Shown here: positions 1 to 8,033 of the stretch, piece by piece | Layout of the letters: each line of letters starts with the position of its first letter | Position numbering within the stretch: position 1 is the first letter of the stretch | NCBI GenBank assembly: GCA_016874035.1 | Contig: VGVM01000019.1 | Coordinates: forward strand, 1 to 40,388 | Direction of reading: 5' to 3' | DNA from: Gemmatimonadota bacterium | GTDB lineage: Bacteria > Gemmatimonadota > Gemmatimonadetes > Gemmatimonadales > Gemmatimonadaceae | DNA: 40,388 nucleotides | Notes under the pieces: generated by a model | The model's input: the letters and a program-made list of their open reading frames with translations, nothing else | Database searches by the model: none | Told to the model about the DNA's origin: nothing | Program-made: the position numbers and the translations under genes

Positions 1-1776
1 CTGAGCTACACCGATGTCGAGTCCGCGCTCTTCGATGTGCTCGGCGCCGATGGGCGACCCGAGGCCGCATCGGCCGCGCCGACCCGGCGCACCGAGGTTC
101 GCCTCTACTCGGCGGCCGTGCTGCGACAGGTGCCTGAGGACCCGATCCAGCCGGTCCCGATGGGCGACGTGTTCCTGGCCCTCGACGAGGACGTTGCCGT
201 TGCGCTCCGAATGGATGGCTACACGCGCGCGGACTCGCGCACGGCGATCCCGGTCGGGCTCTACCGCGCGGGCCCGACCGCCGCGCCGATCCACCTCGAT
301 GCCGACTTCCTCGTGGGCCCGGAGGCGGCGCACCTGAACATCACCGGGGTTTCCGGCCTGGCGACCAAGACCAGCGCGGTCGAATGGCTGCTCGCCTCGA
401 TCTTCGCGCACTTCCCGTCGTCGCGCGGGAGCGTGGCCGCCGTCTGCTTCAACGTGAAAGGCCCCGACCTCTGTTTCCTCGACCAGCCGGCGACGCGACT
501 GGACGCCTCCGACCTCGAGCTCTACGCGCGGCTGGGCGTGCCGGCCGAGCCGTTCGCGGACGTGCACTACTACGCGCCGTACACGGCGCGCGGCTTCGCG
601 CTCAACACGTTGCGCTCGCACGAGGCGCTGTCCGACAACGTCTCGCCGCTGTCGTGGGGGCTGCGCGAAGTGCTGCAGTACGCCGAGGTGCTACTCAACA
701 AGGACGACGTGGACGCCAAGGCCGACGCGCTGATCGACTTCATCCGCGAACGCGTCGTGGACCAGGACTTCGATGACGACTTCCTCGGCGGCACGCGGCG
801 CGTGCAGAGCTTCACCGATCTCGAGCAGTGGTTCCGCGACCTGCTGCGCGCCATGGAGGAGCGGGACCGCGAATCGTGGCGGACGCACCACGTCGCCACG
901 ATCCGGAAGGTGCGCAACCGACTCACGAACATCTCCACCCGCTGCCGCGGGCTCGTGACCGATGACGGCACGTCGAGCGACCTTCCGTGGGGCGAGTTCC
1001 GCGATCGCGCGATCTATGTCGTGGACGTGGCCAACGTGGAAGAGGACGCCCGCGACCTCGTCTTCGCGCGCGTGGTGACGCAGCTGCGCGAGCGGCTCGA
1101 GAAACGGGCGCTCGGCGTGGACCACGTGGTGGTGTTCGTGGACGAACTCAACAAGTACGCGCCCTCGGACGGCCCGGACACCTACGTCAAGAAGATGCTG
1201 CTCGATGTCGCCGAACGCGGCCGCTACCTCGGCCTGGTCCTGTTCGCGGCGCAGCAGTTTCGGTCGCAGGTACACCGCCGGGTCGTCGGGAACGCCGGTA
1301 CCGCGCTGTACGGCCGCATGGATTCGGATGAACTGGCGACGCCGGGCTATGCGACGCTCGCGCCCGCGACACGCACGCGCCTGGCCACGCTGGACAAGGG
1401 TGAGCTGATGGTCCGCCATCCGCACTTCACGCAGCCGGTGTTCGTCCGCTTTCCCCGGCCGGCGGTGCTGTCCGGCCGGGAGGGCGTCGAACGGTTCCCG
1501 CAGGCCGCGGAGCCCACGCTCGCCGAGGCGGTTGTGCGATCGTTGCGGCGCCTGGATCGCGCGGTGACGCTCGACTGGGTCAAGGAGACGATCGCACTCG
1601 CGGACGAGGACGAAGTGCTGCGCGCCCGGAACCGCACCGTGCAGACGCGCCCTGAGGACGTCCGCGCGTTCTTCCGGGCTCAGCTCAAGCGCCGGATCGT
1701 CCCCGAGGTTGCCGCGCCGCGCCCGCGACCGGCACTGCGCACGAGCGGCGATCCCACCGACCCGTACGGGTTCTGA
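1..1776 (+). CDS. HerA-like (DUF87/FtsK-HerA superfamily) ATPase, 5' end outside window
   Basis: The reading frame is open from base 1, so the start codon lies upstream; 591 codons are visible. The protein looks like a HerA-type DNA-translocating P-loop ATPase. An N-terminal barrel-like region comes first. The P-loop follows at visible residues 116-125 (GVSGLATKTS), which keeps the Lys-Thr pair but lacks the Gly normally before Lys. A Walker B strand ends in D381-E382 (VVVFVDELNKYAP), and then comes an AERGR...FAAQQFRSQ stretch resembling the HerA sensor/arginine-finger region. HerA proteins normally feed DNA ends to NurA and to Mre11-Rad50. sbcD starts 10 nt after this stop and sbcC follows, which fits that role. 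An ATKTS P-loop seems to be a feature of a bacterial subfamily rather than damage, because the rest of the fold is intact. Its partner nuclease, if there is one, would lie left of the window. Confidence 0.75.
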   Translation: MSYTDVESALFDVLGADGRPEAASAAPTRRTEVRLYSAAVLRQVPEDPIQPVPMGDVFLALDEDVAVALRMDGYTRADSRTAIPVGLYRAGPTAAPIHLDADFLVGPEAAHLNITGVSGLATKTSAVEWLLASIFAHFPSSRGSVAAVCFNVKGPDLCFLDQPATRLDASDLELYARLGVPAEPFADVHYYAPYTARGFALNTLRSHEALSDNVSPLSWGLREVLQYAEVLLNKDDVDAKADALIDFIRERVVDQDFDDDFLGGTRRVQSFTDLEQWFRDLLRAMEERDRESWRTHHVATIRKVRNRLTNISTRCRGLVTDDGTSSDLPWGEFRDRAIYVVDVANVEEDARDLVFARVVTQLRERLEKRALGVDHVVVFVDELNKYAPSDGPDTYVKKMLLDVAERGRYLGLVLFAAQQFRSQVHRRVVGNAGTALYGRMDSDELATPGYATLAPATRTRLATLDKGELMVRHPHFTQPVFVRFPRPAVLSGREGVERFPQAAEPTLAEAVVRSLRRLDRAVTLDWVKETIALADEDEVLRARNRTVQTRPEDVRAFFRAQLKRRIVPEVAAPRPRPALRTSGDPTDPYGF

Positions 1777-1786
1777 TCCCATCACC

Positions 1787-2983
1787 GTGCGGCTCGTTCA
1801 CTTTTCCGACCCGCATCTGGGATTCCGGCAGTTCCAGCGGACGACGCCGGGCGGCATCAACCAGCGGGAAGCCGATGTCGCGCGTGCATTCGCGAATGCG
1901 ATCGACAAGACGATCGCGCTGAAGCCGGACCTGGTGTGCATCGCGGGCGACGTCTTCCACACGGTCCGCCCCACCAACCCCGCGATCCTGCACGCGTTCG
2001 CCCAGTTCACCCGGCTCACGCAGGAACTTCCGGACGCCAAGGTGATCGTGGTGGCCGGCAACCACGACCTGCCCCGGTCGAGCGAGACGGTGTGCATGCT
2101 GCGGCTGTTCGCTCCGCTCGGGATCGAGATCGCCGACACGCAGCCGCGGCGACTCGAGTACCCCGAACTCGGCCTCTCCGTGCTCGCGGTGCCGGAACTC
2201 GACAACCAGGAGATCGCCTGGGAGCCGGACGCGGCATTCAAGTACAACGTGCTGCTCGCGCACGCCGATGTCGCCGGGATCCACCCGGGCACCGAGCCGT
2301 CCGACGACGTGGCGTCGCTGCATGTGCCGGAATCGGTGCTGCAAAGTCCGGCGTGGAGTTACATCGCCCTCGGCCACTTCCACGTGTACCGGAAGGTCGG
2401 TCCCAACGCGTTCTACAGTGGGTCGCTCGACTTTGCGTCCACGAGCGCCTGGACCGAGTTGGGCATCCAGCGCAAGGAAAAGTTGCCCGGCAAGGGGTTG
2501 ATCGAGCGCGACCTGGCGACCGGGCGGCAGGTGTTTCATCCGCTGCCGGTGGTGCGCGAGTTCCTCGACCTGCCCGCGATCGAGGGCCGCGGCCTCGCGG
2601 CGGCCGAGCTGAACGCGTTGATCGGCGCGGCGGTTGAGCGGATTCCCGGCGGGATAGACGGCAAGGTCGTCCGTCTCGTGGCGCGCGATGTGTCGCGGCA
2701 CGTCGCCCGTGAGCTCGATCACAAGTCGCTGCGCGAGTGGCAGCGACGGGCGCTGCACTTCCACCTCGACACGCGCCGGCCCGAGATGATCCGCGCGGAG
2801 CGCAGCGGGGCGCCCGGCCGTCGGCCATCGTTGGCGGATACCCTGCGCGAGAGTCTCCGGAGCCGCGTGTTGACGGCCGACATCGACCGTGAACAGCTGA
2901 TCCACCTCGGCATGCACTACCTGCGCGAGGCCGAGCAGGCGGGCGCCGGTGCCACGGCGGTCGCGAGCGGGGAAGGGCCGTGA
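1787..2983 (+). CDS. sbcD: DNA repair exonuclease SbcD (Mre11 family)
   Basis: This is the nuclease subunit of the SbcCD (Mre11-Rad50) complex, which opens hairpins and trims blocked double-strand ends. From the GTG at 1787 the protein has 398 aa. All five metallophosphatase motifs are present: D8-x-H10 (SDPHLG), GD55, GNHD at 91-94, H159 (LLAHAD) and GHFH at 196-199. A C-terminal capping region follows, including the REFLDLPAIEG stretch typical of SbcD. I chose the GTG because it puts the first beta strand (RLVHFSDPH) at the N-terminus, whereas an upstream ATG at 1709 would lie inside the preceding gene. The stop overlaps the sbcC start (GTGA), so the two are translationally coupled. There is no strong ribosome site, which also points to coupling with the HerA-like gene 10 nt upstream. 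Confidence 0.93.
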   Translation: MRLVHFSDPHLGFRQFQRTTPGGINQREADVARAFANAIDKTIALKPDLVCIAGDVFHTVRPTNPAILHAFAQFTRLTQELPDAKVIVVAGNHDLPRSSETVCMLRLFAPLGIEIADTQPRRLEYPELGLSVLAVPELDNQEIAWEPDAAFKYNVLLAHADVAGIHPGTEPSDDVASLHVPESVLQSPAWSYIALGHFHVYRKVGPNAFYSGSLDFASTSAWTELGIQRKEKLPGKGLIERDLATGRQVFHPLPVVREFLDLPAIEGRGLAAAELNALIGAAVERIPGGIDGKVVRLVARDVSRHVARELDHKSLREWQRRALHFHLDTRRPEMIRAERSGAPGRRPSLADTLRESLRSRVLTADIDREQLIHLGMHYLREAEQAGAGATAVASGEGP

Positions 2984-5454
2984 AGCTCGGACGCCTCAAG
3001 CTCACGAACTTCCGCCAACACGCGGACACGGACCTGTTGTTCGAGAACGGACTGACGGGCATCATCGGTCCGAACGGCGTGGGGAAGTCCACGCTGCTCG
3101 AGGCCATCGCGTGGGCGCTGTACGGCGGCGACACGGCGCGCGGCGGCAAGGACTCGATCCGGTTCGCGCGCGCGGCCGCACGTGCGCAGGTGAAGGTCGA
3201 GCTCGAGTTTGAACTCGGGCCGCATCGGTATCGCGTCGTCCGCGGGCTCACGATGGCCGAGCTGTACCTCGATGGCGGCGACCAGCCGATCGCGAACTCC
3301 GCCAGCGCGGTCGGCGACGTGCTGCAACGGCGGCTGGGCATGTCGCGCAGCGAGTTCTTCAACACGTACTTCACCGGCCAGAAGGAACTCGCGGTGCTCG
3401 CGGCGCTGAGCGCGCCGGAGCGCGGACAGTTCCTGTCCCGTGTGCTCGGGTACGAGCGGCTCCGCGTGGCGCAGGATCTCGCGGATCAACGCCGACGCGA
3501 CCTCCGCAACGAGATCGTCGGCATGCGCAGCGGGATGCAGGATCCGGACGCCCTTGCCGCGCAAGCCGCCGAGGCGGAGGCCGCCGTGGCCGCGGCCACG
3601 TCGCGCCTCGCCGACGTGGAGATCGAGCGTTCGCGCGTGCAGGTGCAGTTCGACGCCATCGCGCCGCGTTGGCGCGACGCGCAGCGTGAACGCGAACAAC
3701 GGCAGCAGCTCGACGCGGAGATCCGGGTTGCGGACACCGAGCTTGGCGCGCTGCGACGCAACGCCGAGCGCCTGGCGGCCGAGCTCGCGCAAATCGCGGC
3801 CGCACGGCAGGCGCTCGACCCGCTGGCGAGGCAGCTCGAGCCGTTTCACGCGATCGGGCAGCGGCTGGCGGACATCCGCACGCTGGCCGCCGACGACGGT
3901 CGCCGCCGCGCGCTGGCGGAGCAGGAGGTGGCCTTGGTCGGCGAGCTCGCGGCGCTTCGCGAGCAGCGCGAATCACTGGCCACCGTGCCGGCGCAGGAAG
4001 AGCGGATCACCATGGACCTCGAGGCGGCGCGCCGTCGGCTCGAGGACGCGCAGGGCCGCCTGGAACTCCGCCGGACCGAATGGGTGCGCGACCGCCAGGA
4101 AGCGGAGACACGCCGCAACGCCCTGCGCGCCCAGTACGCCGAGCTGCGCGACCAGCGCGAGCGCCTCGTGGCGCGCGGCGAGCAGGGGGTCTGCCCCACG
4201 TGCCAGCGCCCGCTCCTCGATCACTACCGCCAGGTGCTCGACGCGCTCGACAACCAGCTCGAGACGATCACGGCCGATGGCTCGTATTTCAAGTCGCGGC
4301 TCGAGCAGCTCGAGGCGATGCCGGACGACGTCGCGGAACTGGAGACCGAGCGCAAGCGGGTCCATCAGGACGTCGGTTCGCTCGAGCGGCGCCTGGCGCG
4401 CGCGCAGGTCAGCGTGCAGCAGCTCGAGCATCTCGGGCGCGACATCGCCGCCAAGGCGCTGCGACTGGAACAGCTGCGCCAGGAGCTGAGCCGGGCCCCT
4501 GCCGTTTACGATCGCGCCGAACACCAGGCGCTGGAAGCCGAGTTCGAGCGGCTTGCCGCCGTCAGCGCGCAGGCAAACCGCCTGACCACGCAGGTGGAGC
4601 GAGAGCCGGCCCTGCGGCGGGAGCAGGACCAGGTCACGACGGGCATCGGGACGTTCACGGCGCGGCGCGACGAACTCGCCGCGCGGCGCGCCACGGTGGC
4701 GTTGTCCGACGAGGCGTATGCGGCGCTCCGCGACGACCATGAGCGTGCCACGCGAGCCCTGCAGGACGCGTCCGTGGCATCCGCCGCCGCGACGAGCGAG
4801 GTGAATGCGGCCCTTGCTACGCGCGACCGTACGGCGGCGGCGCGCCACGATCTCGCGAAGGCGCTGGAGCGCGTGGGGAACCTGGAGCGGGAGCGCGCGC
4901 TGCACGACGAGCTGCACCGCGCGTACTCCGACCTGCGCACCGACCTCAACTTCGCCATGCGGCCGGAGCTGGCCGAACTCGCCAGCGCCTTCCTGACCGA
5001 GCTCACCGATGCGCGGTACACCGAGATCGAACTCGATGACAAGTATCGGATCGTGGTGCTGGAAGACGGCGTGCCGAAACCCGTGATCTCGGGCGGCGAA
5101 GAGGACCTCGCGAACCTGGTGCTGCGACTCGCGATCTCGCAGATGATCGCGGAACGCGCGGGGCAGGCGTTCTCGCTGCTCGTCCTCGACGAAGTGTTCG
5201 GCTCACTCGACGACACGCGCCGGCAGAACGTGGTGTCGCTCCTCCGCAAGCTGCAGGACCGTTTCGAGCAGGTCATCCTCATCACGCACATTGATGACGT
5301 GCGGGACGGGCTCGACCAGGTCCTGGAGGTACGCTTCGATCCGCACTCGGGGGCGTCCATCGTGACGCGCGGCAGCGCGCGGGGCCATGAGTTGGCGGAT
5401 GGGTTCGTGCGAGGCGCGCTCGCGGCGCCGGGCGCGCCGAGGGCGCCGGCATGA
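2980..5454 (+). CDS. sbcC: DNA repair ATPase SbcC (Rad50 family)
   Basis: This is the SMC-like ATPase partner of SbcD, 824 aa. It is shorter than Escherichia coli SbcC and closer in size to archaeal Rad50. The N-terminal half carries the Walker A motif GPNGVGKST (residues 30-38). A long Glu/Arg/Ala-rich coiled coil runs from about 165 to 640 and is interrupted by the zinc hook C405-P-T-C408. The C-terminal half holds the signature SGGE (704-707), Walker B LLVLDE (D737-E738), the D-loop SLDD and the H-loop THIDD. The frame has no breaks. It starts with a GTG overlapping the sbcD stop and ends in an ATGA overlap with the acetyltransferase gene. Together with the HerA-like ATPase upstream, it should form an end-resection module. 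Confidence 0.93.
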   Translation: MKLGRLKLTNFRQHADTDLLFENGLTGIIGPNGVGKSTLLEAIAWALYGGDTARGGKDSIRFARAAARAQVKVELEFELGPHRYRVVRGLTMAELYLDGGDQPIANSASAVGDVLQRRLGMSRSEFFNTYFTGQKELAVLAALSAPERGQFLSRVLGYERLRVAQDLADQRRRDLRNEIVGMRSGMQDPDALAAQAAEAEAAVAAATSRLADVEIERSRVQVQFDAIAPRWRDAQREREQRQQLDAEIRVADTELGALRRNAERLAAELAQIAAARQALDPLARQLEPFHAIGQRLADIRTLAADDGRRRALAEQEVALVGELAALREQRESLATVPAQEERITMDLEAARRRLEDAQGRLELRRTEWVRDRQEAETRRNALRAQYAELRDQRERLVARGEQGVCPTCQRPLLDHYRQVLDALDNQLETITADGSYFKSRLEQLEAMPDDVAELETERKRVHQDVGSLERRLARAQVSVQQLEHLGRDIAAKALRLEQLRQELSRAPAVYDRAEHQALEAEFERLAAVSAQANRLTTQVEREPALRREQDQVTTGIGTFTARRDELAARRATVALSDEAYAALRDDHERATRALQDASVASAAATSEVNAALATRDRTAAARHDLAKALERVGNLERERALHDELHRAYSDLRTDLNFAMRPELAELASAFLTELTDARYTEIELDDKYRIVVLEDGVPKPVISGGEEDLANLVLRLAISQMIAERAGQAFSLLVLDEVFGSLDDTRRQNVVSLLRKLQDRFEQVILITHIDDVRDGLDQVLEVRFDPHSGASIVTRGSARGHELADGFVRGALAAPGAPRAPA

Positions 5455-6425
5455 GTGCCATGCCGCGTGCGACGCGGGCGACGGACCTGGGTGGCCCGCT
5501 CCAAGTGGCGTCGGCCGACATCCCCGAACTCAACCGCGTGTTCAGCGAGGCGTTCACCGAGCGCTACCGCCGCGACGGACTGATGGGGGTGCGCGTGCCG
5601 CCGTTGAATCCCGCGATCTGGGAGTACGCGATTGCGGGCGCAGGCGACGGCGCGATGCTCTGGCGGGATCGCGAGGGCACGATCGCGGCGTTCAACCTCG
5701 CCCACGCCTCCGGCACCGAAGGATGGATGGGCCCGCTTGCCGTACGGGAGGATTACCAGGGCGCTGGGATCGGCAAGGCGATCGTACGCGCCGGGATCGC
5801 GCACCTGCAATCGAAAGGGTGCCGCACGATCGGGCTCGAGACGATGCCGCGCACCGTGGACAACATCGGGTTCTACGGCGGGCTGGGGTTCTCGCCCGGG
5901 CCCCTCACCGTCACCGTGACGCTGGACGCGGCGGCGGGAACCGGCGTCGCGGGGCTGTGGTCCGCGATGTCTGCGAGCGAGCGCGACACCACGATCACCG
6001 GCTGCCGCGCGCTCGCCGATCGCCTGAGCGCTGGCGCAGACTTTACGAACGAAATCCTGCTGACCCATTCCCTCGCCCTGGGCGACACGGTGGTTGACGC
6101 CTCGCAGGGTTCCGTGCGGGGCTTTGCCGTATGCCACGCGGCGCCCCTGATCGAAGGCCGGTCGCGCGAGGAACTGCGCGTCCTCAAGCTCGTCGCGGCG
6201 GACGAGGCGTCGTTCGCCGAGCTCCTCGGGCGACTGCGGATGCTGGCGCGGCGCTGCGCCACGGTGCGCGCCACGATTCGCATGCAGGGCGAGTTTCGCT
6301 CCGCGTTTCGCCGCGCCATCGAGGCGGGTGCGCGCGTTCGCTGGACCGACCTGCGCATGACGCTCGACGGCTATCCGGAGCCGCCGAACCGTCCAGGTGT
6401 CGTGCTGTCCAACTGGGAGATCTGA
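5451..6425 (+). CDS. GNAT-family N-acetyltransferase with a C-terminal extra domain
   Basis: The 324-aa protein has an N-terminal GNAT fold whose acetyl-CoA loop is visible as VREDYQGAGIGKA (Q103 to G108). IGLETMPRTVDNIGFYGGLGF follows at the usual place for strands 5 and 6. Residues from about 165 onward form a second domain that resembles the degenerate C-terminal GNAT half seen in some large acetyltransferases (GFAVCHAAPLIEGRSREELRVLKLVA). The substrate cannot be told from sequence. The ATG overlaps the sbcC stop (ATGA); a second ATG at 5460 is also possible. Coupling to sbcDC is suggestive, but could simply reflect operon packing. No signal peptide is seen, so it should be cytosolic. Confidence 0.8.
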   Translation: MSAMPRATRATDLGGPLQVASADIPELNRVFSEAFTERYRRDGLMGVRVPPLNPAIWEYAIAGAGDGAMLWRDREGTIAAFNLAHASGTEGWMGPLAVREDYQGAGIGKAIVRAGIAHLQSKGCRTIGLETMPRTVDNIGFYGGLGFSPGPLTVTVTLDAAAGTGVAGLWSAMSASERDTTITGCRALADRLSAGADFTNEILLTHSLALGDTVVDASQGSVRGFAVCHAAPLIEGRSREELRVLKLVAADEASFAELLGRLRMLARRCATVRATIRMQGEFRSAFRRAIEAGARVRWTDLRMTLDGYPEPPNRPGVVLSNWEI

Positions 6426-6438
6426 CGCCGCCTGGCGG

Positions 6439-6603
6439 TCAGCGCTTGCCGGTCGCCGCTGGGTTCCCGCGCGCCACGACGCGCCAGATGAACAGGAACA
6501 CGCCGGCCGTCAGCAGCAGGTGCACCCAGCCGCCGATCTCGAACCACGTGCCGGCCGCCCACACGAGCAGCAGCACGATTGACGCGACGATTCCGAGGTC
6601 CAT
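6439..6603 (-). CDS. small two-helix membrane protein, Lmo0937/DUF5670-like
   Basis: The 54-aa product begins MDLGIVASIVLLLVW and has two hydrophobic helices (about residues 3-20 and 27-45) separated by a short glycine-containing turn (FEIGGWVHLL). It ends in a basic tail (ARGNPAATGKR). This layout matches the small Lmo0937/DUF5670 membrane proteins, whose function is unknown. I took the internal ATG at 6603 rather than an upstream one at 6657, because the extra 18 residues are polar and would precede the first helix. The gene converges with the acetyltransferase gene and starts next to the promoter of the 6S-like RNA, which runs the opposite way. The assignment rests on pattern only. Confidence 0.6.
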   Translation of the reverse strand: MDLGIVASIVLLLVWAAGTWFEIGGWVHLLLTAGVFLFIWRVVARGNPAATGKR

Positions 6604-6633
6604 GGTTTCCGTCAATTCTAGTGCGTCGCGCGC

Positions 6634-6662
6634 TGGACGCCCACCGCACCCACCCATACCTT
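6634..6662 (+). promoter_or_regulatory. sigma-70-type promoter of the 6S-like RNA
   Basis: TGGACG (6634-6639) and TACCTT (6657-6662) are separated by exactly 17 nt. The predicted first transcribed base, seven nt after the -10 box, is G6670, which is also the first base of the RNA's closing stem. That agreement between two independent signals is the main support. Neither box is perfect. Confidence 0.5.
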
Positions 6663-6669
6663 TGGCTCA

Positions 6670-6816
6670 GGAACGAAGAGGCCGACGTTTTGAGCCGATA
6701 AGTCCTTCGGGTGGGTTCGATATCTTCGTTGACGTCACGCCCGCACGGCGGGAAGGCGGAAGGCGGGGTGAGGACCTCAGACATTCGACAGGGCTTCAAA
6801 ATCCCCTCTTCGTTCC
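6670..6816 (+). ncRNA. ssrS: 6S RNA candidate (RNA polymerase-binding regulatory RNA)
   Basis: The ends form a perfect 12-bp closing stem: GGAACGAAGAGG (6670-6681) pairs with CCTCTTCGTTCC (6805-6816). A second helix pairs TTTTGA-GCC (6688-6696) with GGC-T-TCAAAA (6792-6801), leaving one bulged T. A third pairs GTCCT (6702-6706) with AGGAC (6771-6775). Between helices two and three lies an asymmetric opening: GATAA on one side and CTCAGACATTCGACA on the other. The apical part is GC-rich. This is the long interrupted hairpin with a central bubble that defines 6S RNA. The string TGAGCCGATA at the entrance of the bubble also occurs at that place in Escherichia coli 6S RNA, as does a CAxxxGACxxACATTC-like stretch opposite. 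At 147 nt it is shorter than the 180-190 nt usual in proteobacteria. 6S RNA mimics an open promoter and holds sigma-70 RNA polymerase in stationary phase. Confidence 0.72.
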
Positions 6817-6828
6817 ACTCCATTCATC

Positions 6829-6860
6829 GGAAGCTCCGGTCGCTTGCGGCCGGAGCTTCC
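6829..6860 (+). terminator. perfect 14-bp hairpin with CTTG loop after the 6S-like RNA
   Basis: GGAAGCTCCGGTCG is followed by CTTG and then CGGCCGGAGCTTCC. The arms pair throughout with one G-U wobble, and CTTG is a stable tetraloop. It starts 12 nt after the 3' end of the 6S-like RNA and lies 92 nt before the pterin operon. There is no T-run behind it (GTCACTAGC follows), so it could be a terminator that works without a T-run, a 3' processing or stability hairpin, or a leader structure of the next operon. Confidence 0.5.
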
Positions 6861-6952
6861 GTCACTAGCAGCGCTGCTCACGTTCCCGGCGGTCGCACAC
6901 GATCCGCCGGGAGCCGGAACCCGAAGTTCGGGCGGCGCGTAAGGGGGCTCCA

Positions 6953-7372
6953 GTGGCCGTCGTAACGATCACCCGTCTCGCCCGCTTCTGCGCGGCGCAT
7001 CGCCTGCACAATCCTGCGCTCGGGGATGCCGAGAACGCGCGCTTGTTCGGCAAGTGCAACAGCCCGAACTACCATGGGCACAACTACACGCTCGAGATCA
7101 CGATTGCGGGCACGCCCGACGCGACCACCGGGTACGTGATGGATTTCGGCGACCTGGACCGGATCGTGGACGAACACTGCGTGAACTTGCTCGACCACAA
7201 GAACCTCGATCTCGATGTGGCCTTCCTGGCGGGCACGCTGTCCACCGCGGAGAACATCGCGGTGGCATGCTGGCGGCAACTCGAGCCGGCGTTGCGGGCA
7301 CGCGGCGCCACGCTCGCGCGCGTAAAACTCTGGGAAACCGAGAACAACTATGTCGAATACGATGGGCGCTAG
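6953..7372 (+). CDS. 6-pyruvoyl-tetrahydropterin synthase (PTPS-II type; QueD/COG0720 family)
   Basis: This 139-aa enzyme converts 7,8-dihydroneopterin triphosphate to 6-pyruvoyl-tetrahydropterin. The zinc histidines are H16 (FCAAHRL) and H41 and H43 (YHGHNY). The catalytic Cys is C35 in GKCNSPNYHGH. LLDHKNLD and a C-terminal LWETENNY supply the remaining Asp-His and Glu residues. The spacing C-x5-HGH is the pattern described for true PTPS (PTPS-II), whereas QueD of queuosine synthesis shows C-x3-HGH. That, and the neighbours folE and an SDR reductase, favours tetrahydropterin synthesis over queuosine. The GTG start at 6953 sits behind a good ribosome site (AAGGGGGCTCCA). The 3' end overlaps folE by 23 nt. 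A QueD role cannot be excluded without testing. Confidence 0.88.
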   Translation: MAVVTITRLARFCAAHRLHNPALGDAENARLFGKCNSPNYHGHNYTLEITIAGTPDATTGYVMDFGDLDRIVDEHCVNLLDHKNLDLDVAFLAGTLSTAENIAVACWRQLEPALRARGATLARVKLWETENNYVEYDGR

Positions 7373-8033
7373 GCGGAAGGCGGCGCGCGGCGAGTCCGAC
7401 GCGGCCGCGCTGGCCGAACTGCGCGAGTTCGGGGAGGAGCCGTCGCGGATCGGGGGCGCACAGTGCACGGCGCTGCAGGATCTTGTCCGCACGCAGCTCG
7501 AGATCCTCGGCGAGGACCCCGATCGCGAAGGCCTGAAGAAGACGCCCCTTCGCGTGTCGCGCGCGATGGCCTGGTTGACGCGTGGGTACGAGATGAACGT
7601 CGCAGACGTCGTCGGCGACGCGGTATTCGAGGAGCCGCACGAGAGCATGGTGATGGTGCGGGACGTCGAGTTCTACTCGATGTGCGAGCACCACATGCTG
7701 CCGTTCTACGGACGCGTCCATCTGGCGTATATCCCGCGGGGCCACATCGTCGGGTTGTCGAAACTGCCACGCATCGTCGAGGTCTTCGCGCGGCGCCTGC
7801 AGGTGCAGGAACGCCTGACGGAACAGGTCGCCGATGCGATCGACGGCGTGCTGCGCCCGGCCGGCGTGGGCGTGGTCGTCGAGGCCTACCACCTGTGCAT
7901 GATGATGCGCGGCGTGCAGAAGCAGGCGTCACGCACGGTGACGTCTTCGCTGAAGGGGAGCTTCCGCGATGACGCGCGCACGCGGGACGAGTTCCTGCGT
8001 CTCGCGTACGGATCGGTTCCAACCGGGCTATGA
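7350..8033 (+). CDS. folE: GTP cyclohydrolase I
   Basis: This enzyme catalyses the first step from GTP to 7,8-dihydroneopterin triphosphate, feeding folate or biopterin synthesis. The 227-aa protein shows both signatures of the family: YSMCEHHMLPFYGRVHLAY and LCMMMRGVQKQASRTVTS. The zinc ligands are C112, H115 and C183, matching C110, H113 and C181 of the E. coli enzyme. It is therefore the zinc-dependent type IA enzyme. The ATG at 7350 lies inside the PTPS gene; a second ATG at 7362 is equally possible, and the first 35 residues are not conserved. Its stop overlaps the start of the SDR gene (ATGA). It makes the substrate of the enzyme encoded just upstream. Confidence 0.95.
   Translation: MSNTMGARRKAARGESDAAALAELREFGEEPSRIGGAQCTALQDLVRTQLEILGEDPDREGLKKTPLRVSRAMAWLTRGYEMNVADVVGDAVFEEPHESMVMVRDVEFYSMCEHHMLPFYGRVHLAYIPRGHIVGLSKLPRIVEVFARRLQVQERLTEQVADAIDGVLRPAGVGVVVEAYHLCMMMRGVQKQASRTVTSSLKGSFRDDARTRDEFLRLAYGSVPTGL

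Noticed and set aside
1685-2917. 410-codon open frame on the minus strand
   Set aside because: It is antisense to sbcD; its Arg/His/Gln-rich translation has no motif and arises from the high third-position GC.
6670-6860. preQ1 or tetrahydrofolate riboswitch for the pterin operon
   Set aside because: The long closed stem and bubble fit 6S RNA and no riboswitch core motif was found. The region also ends 92 nt or more before the operon start.
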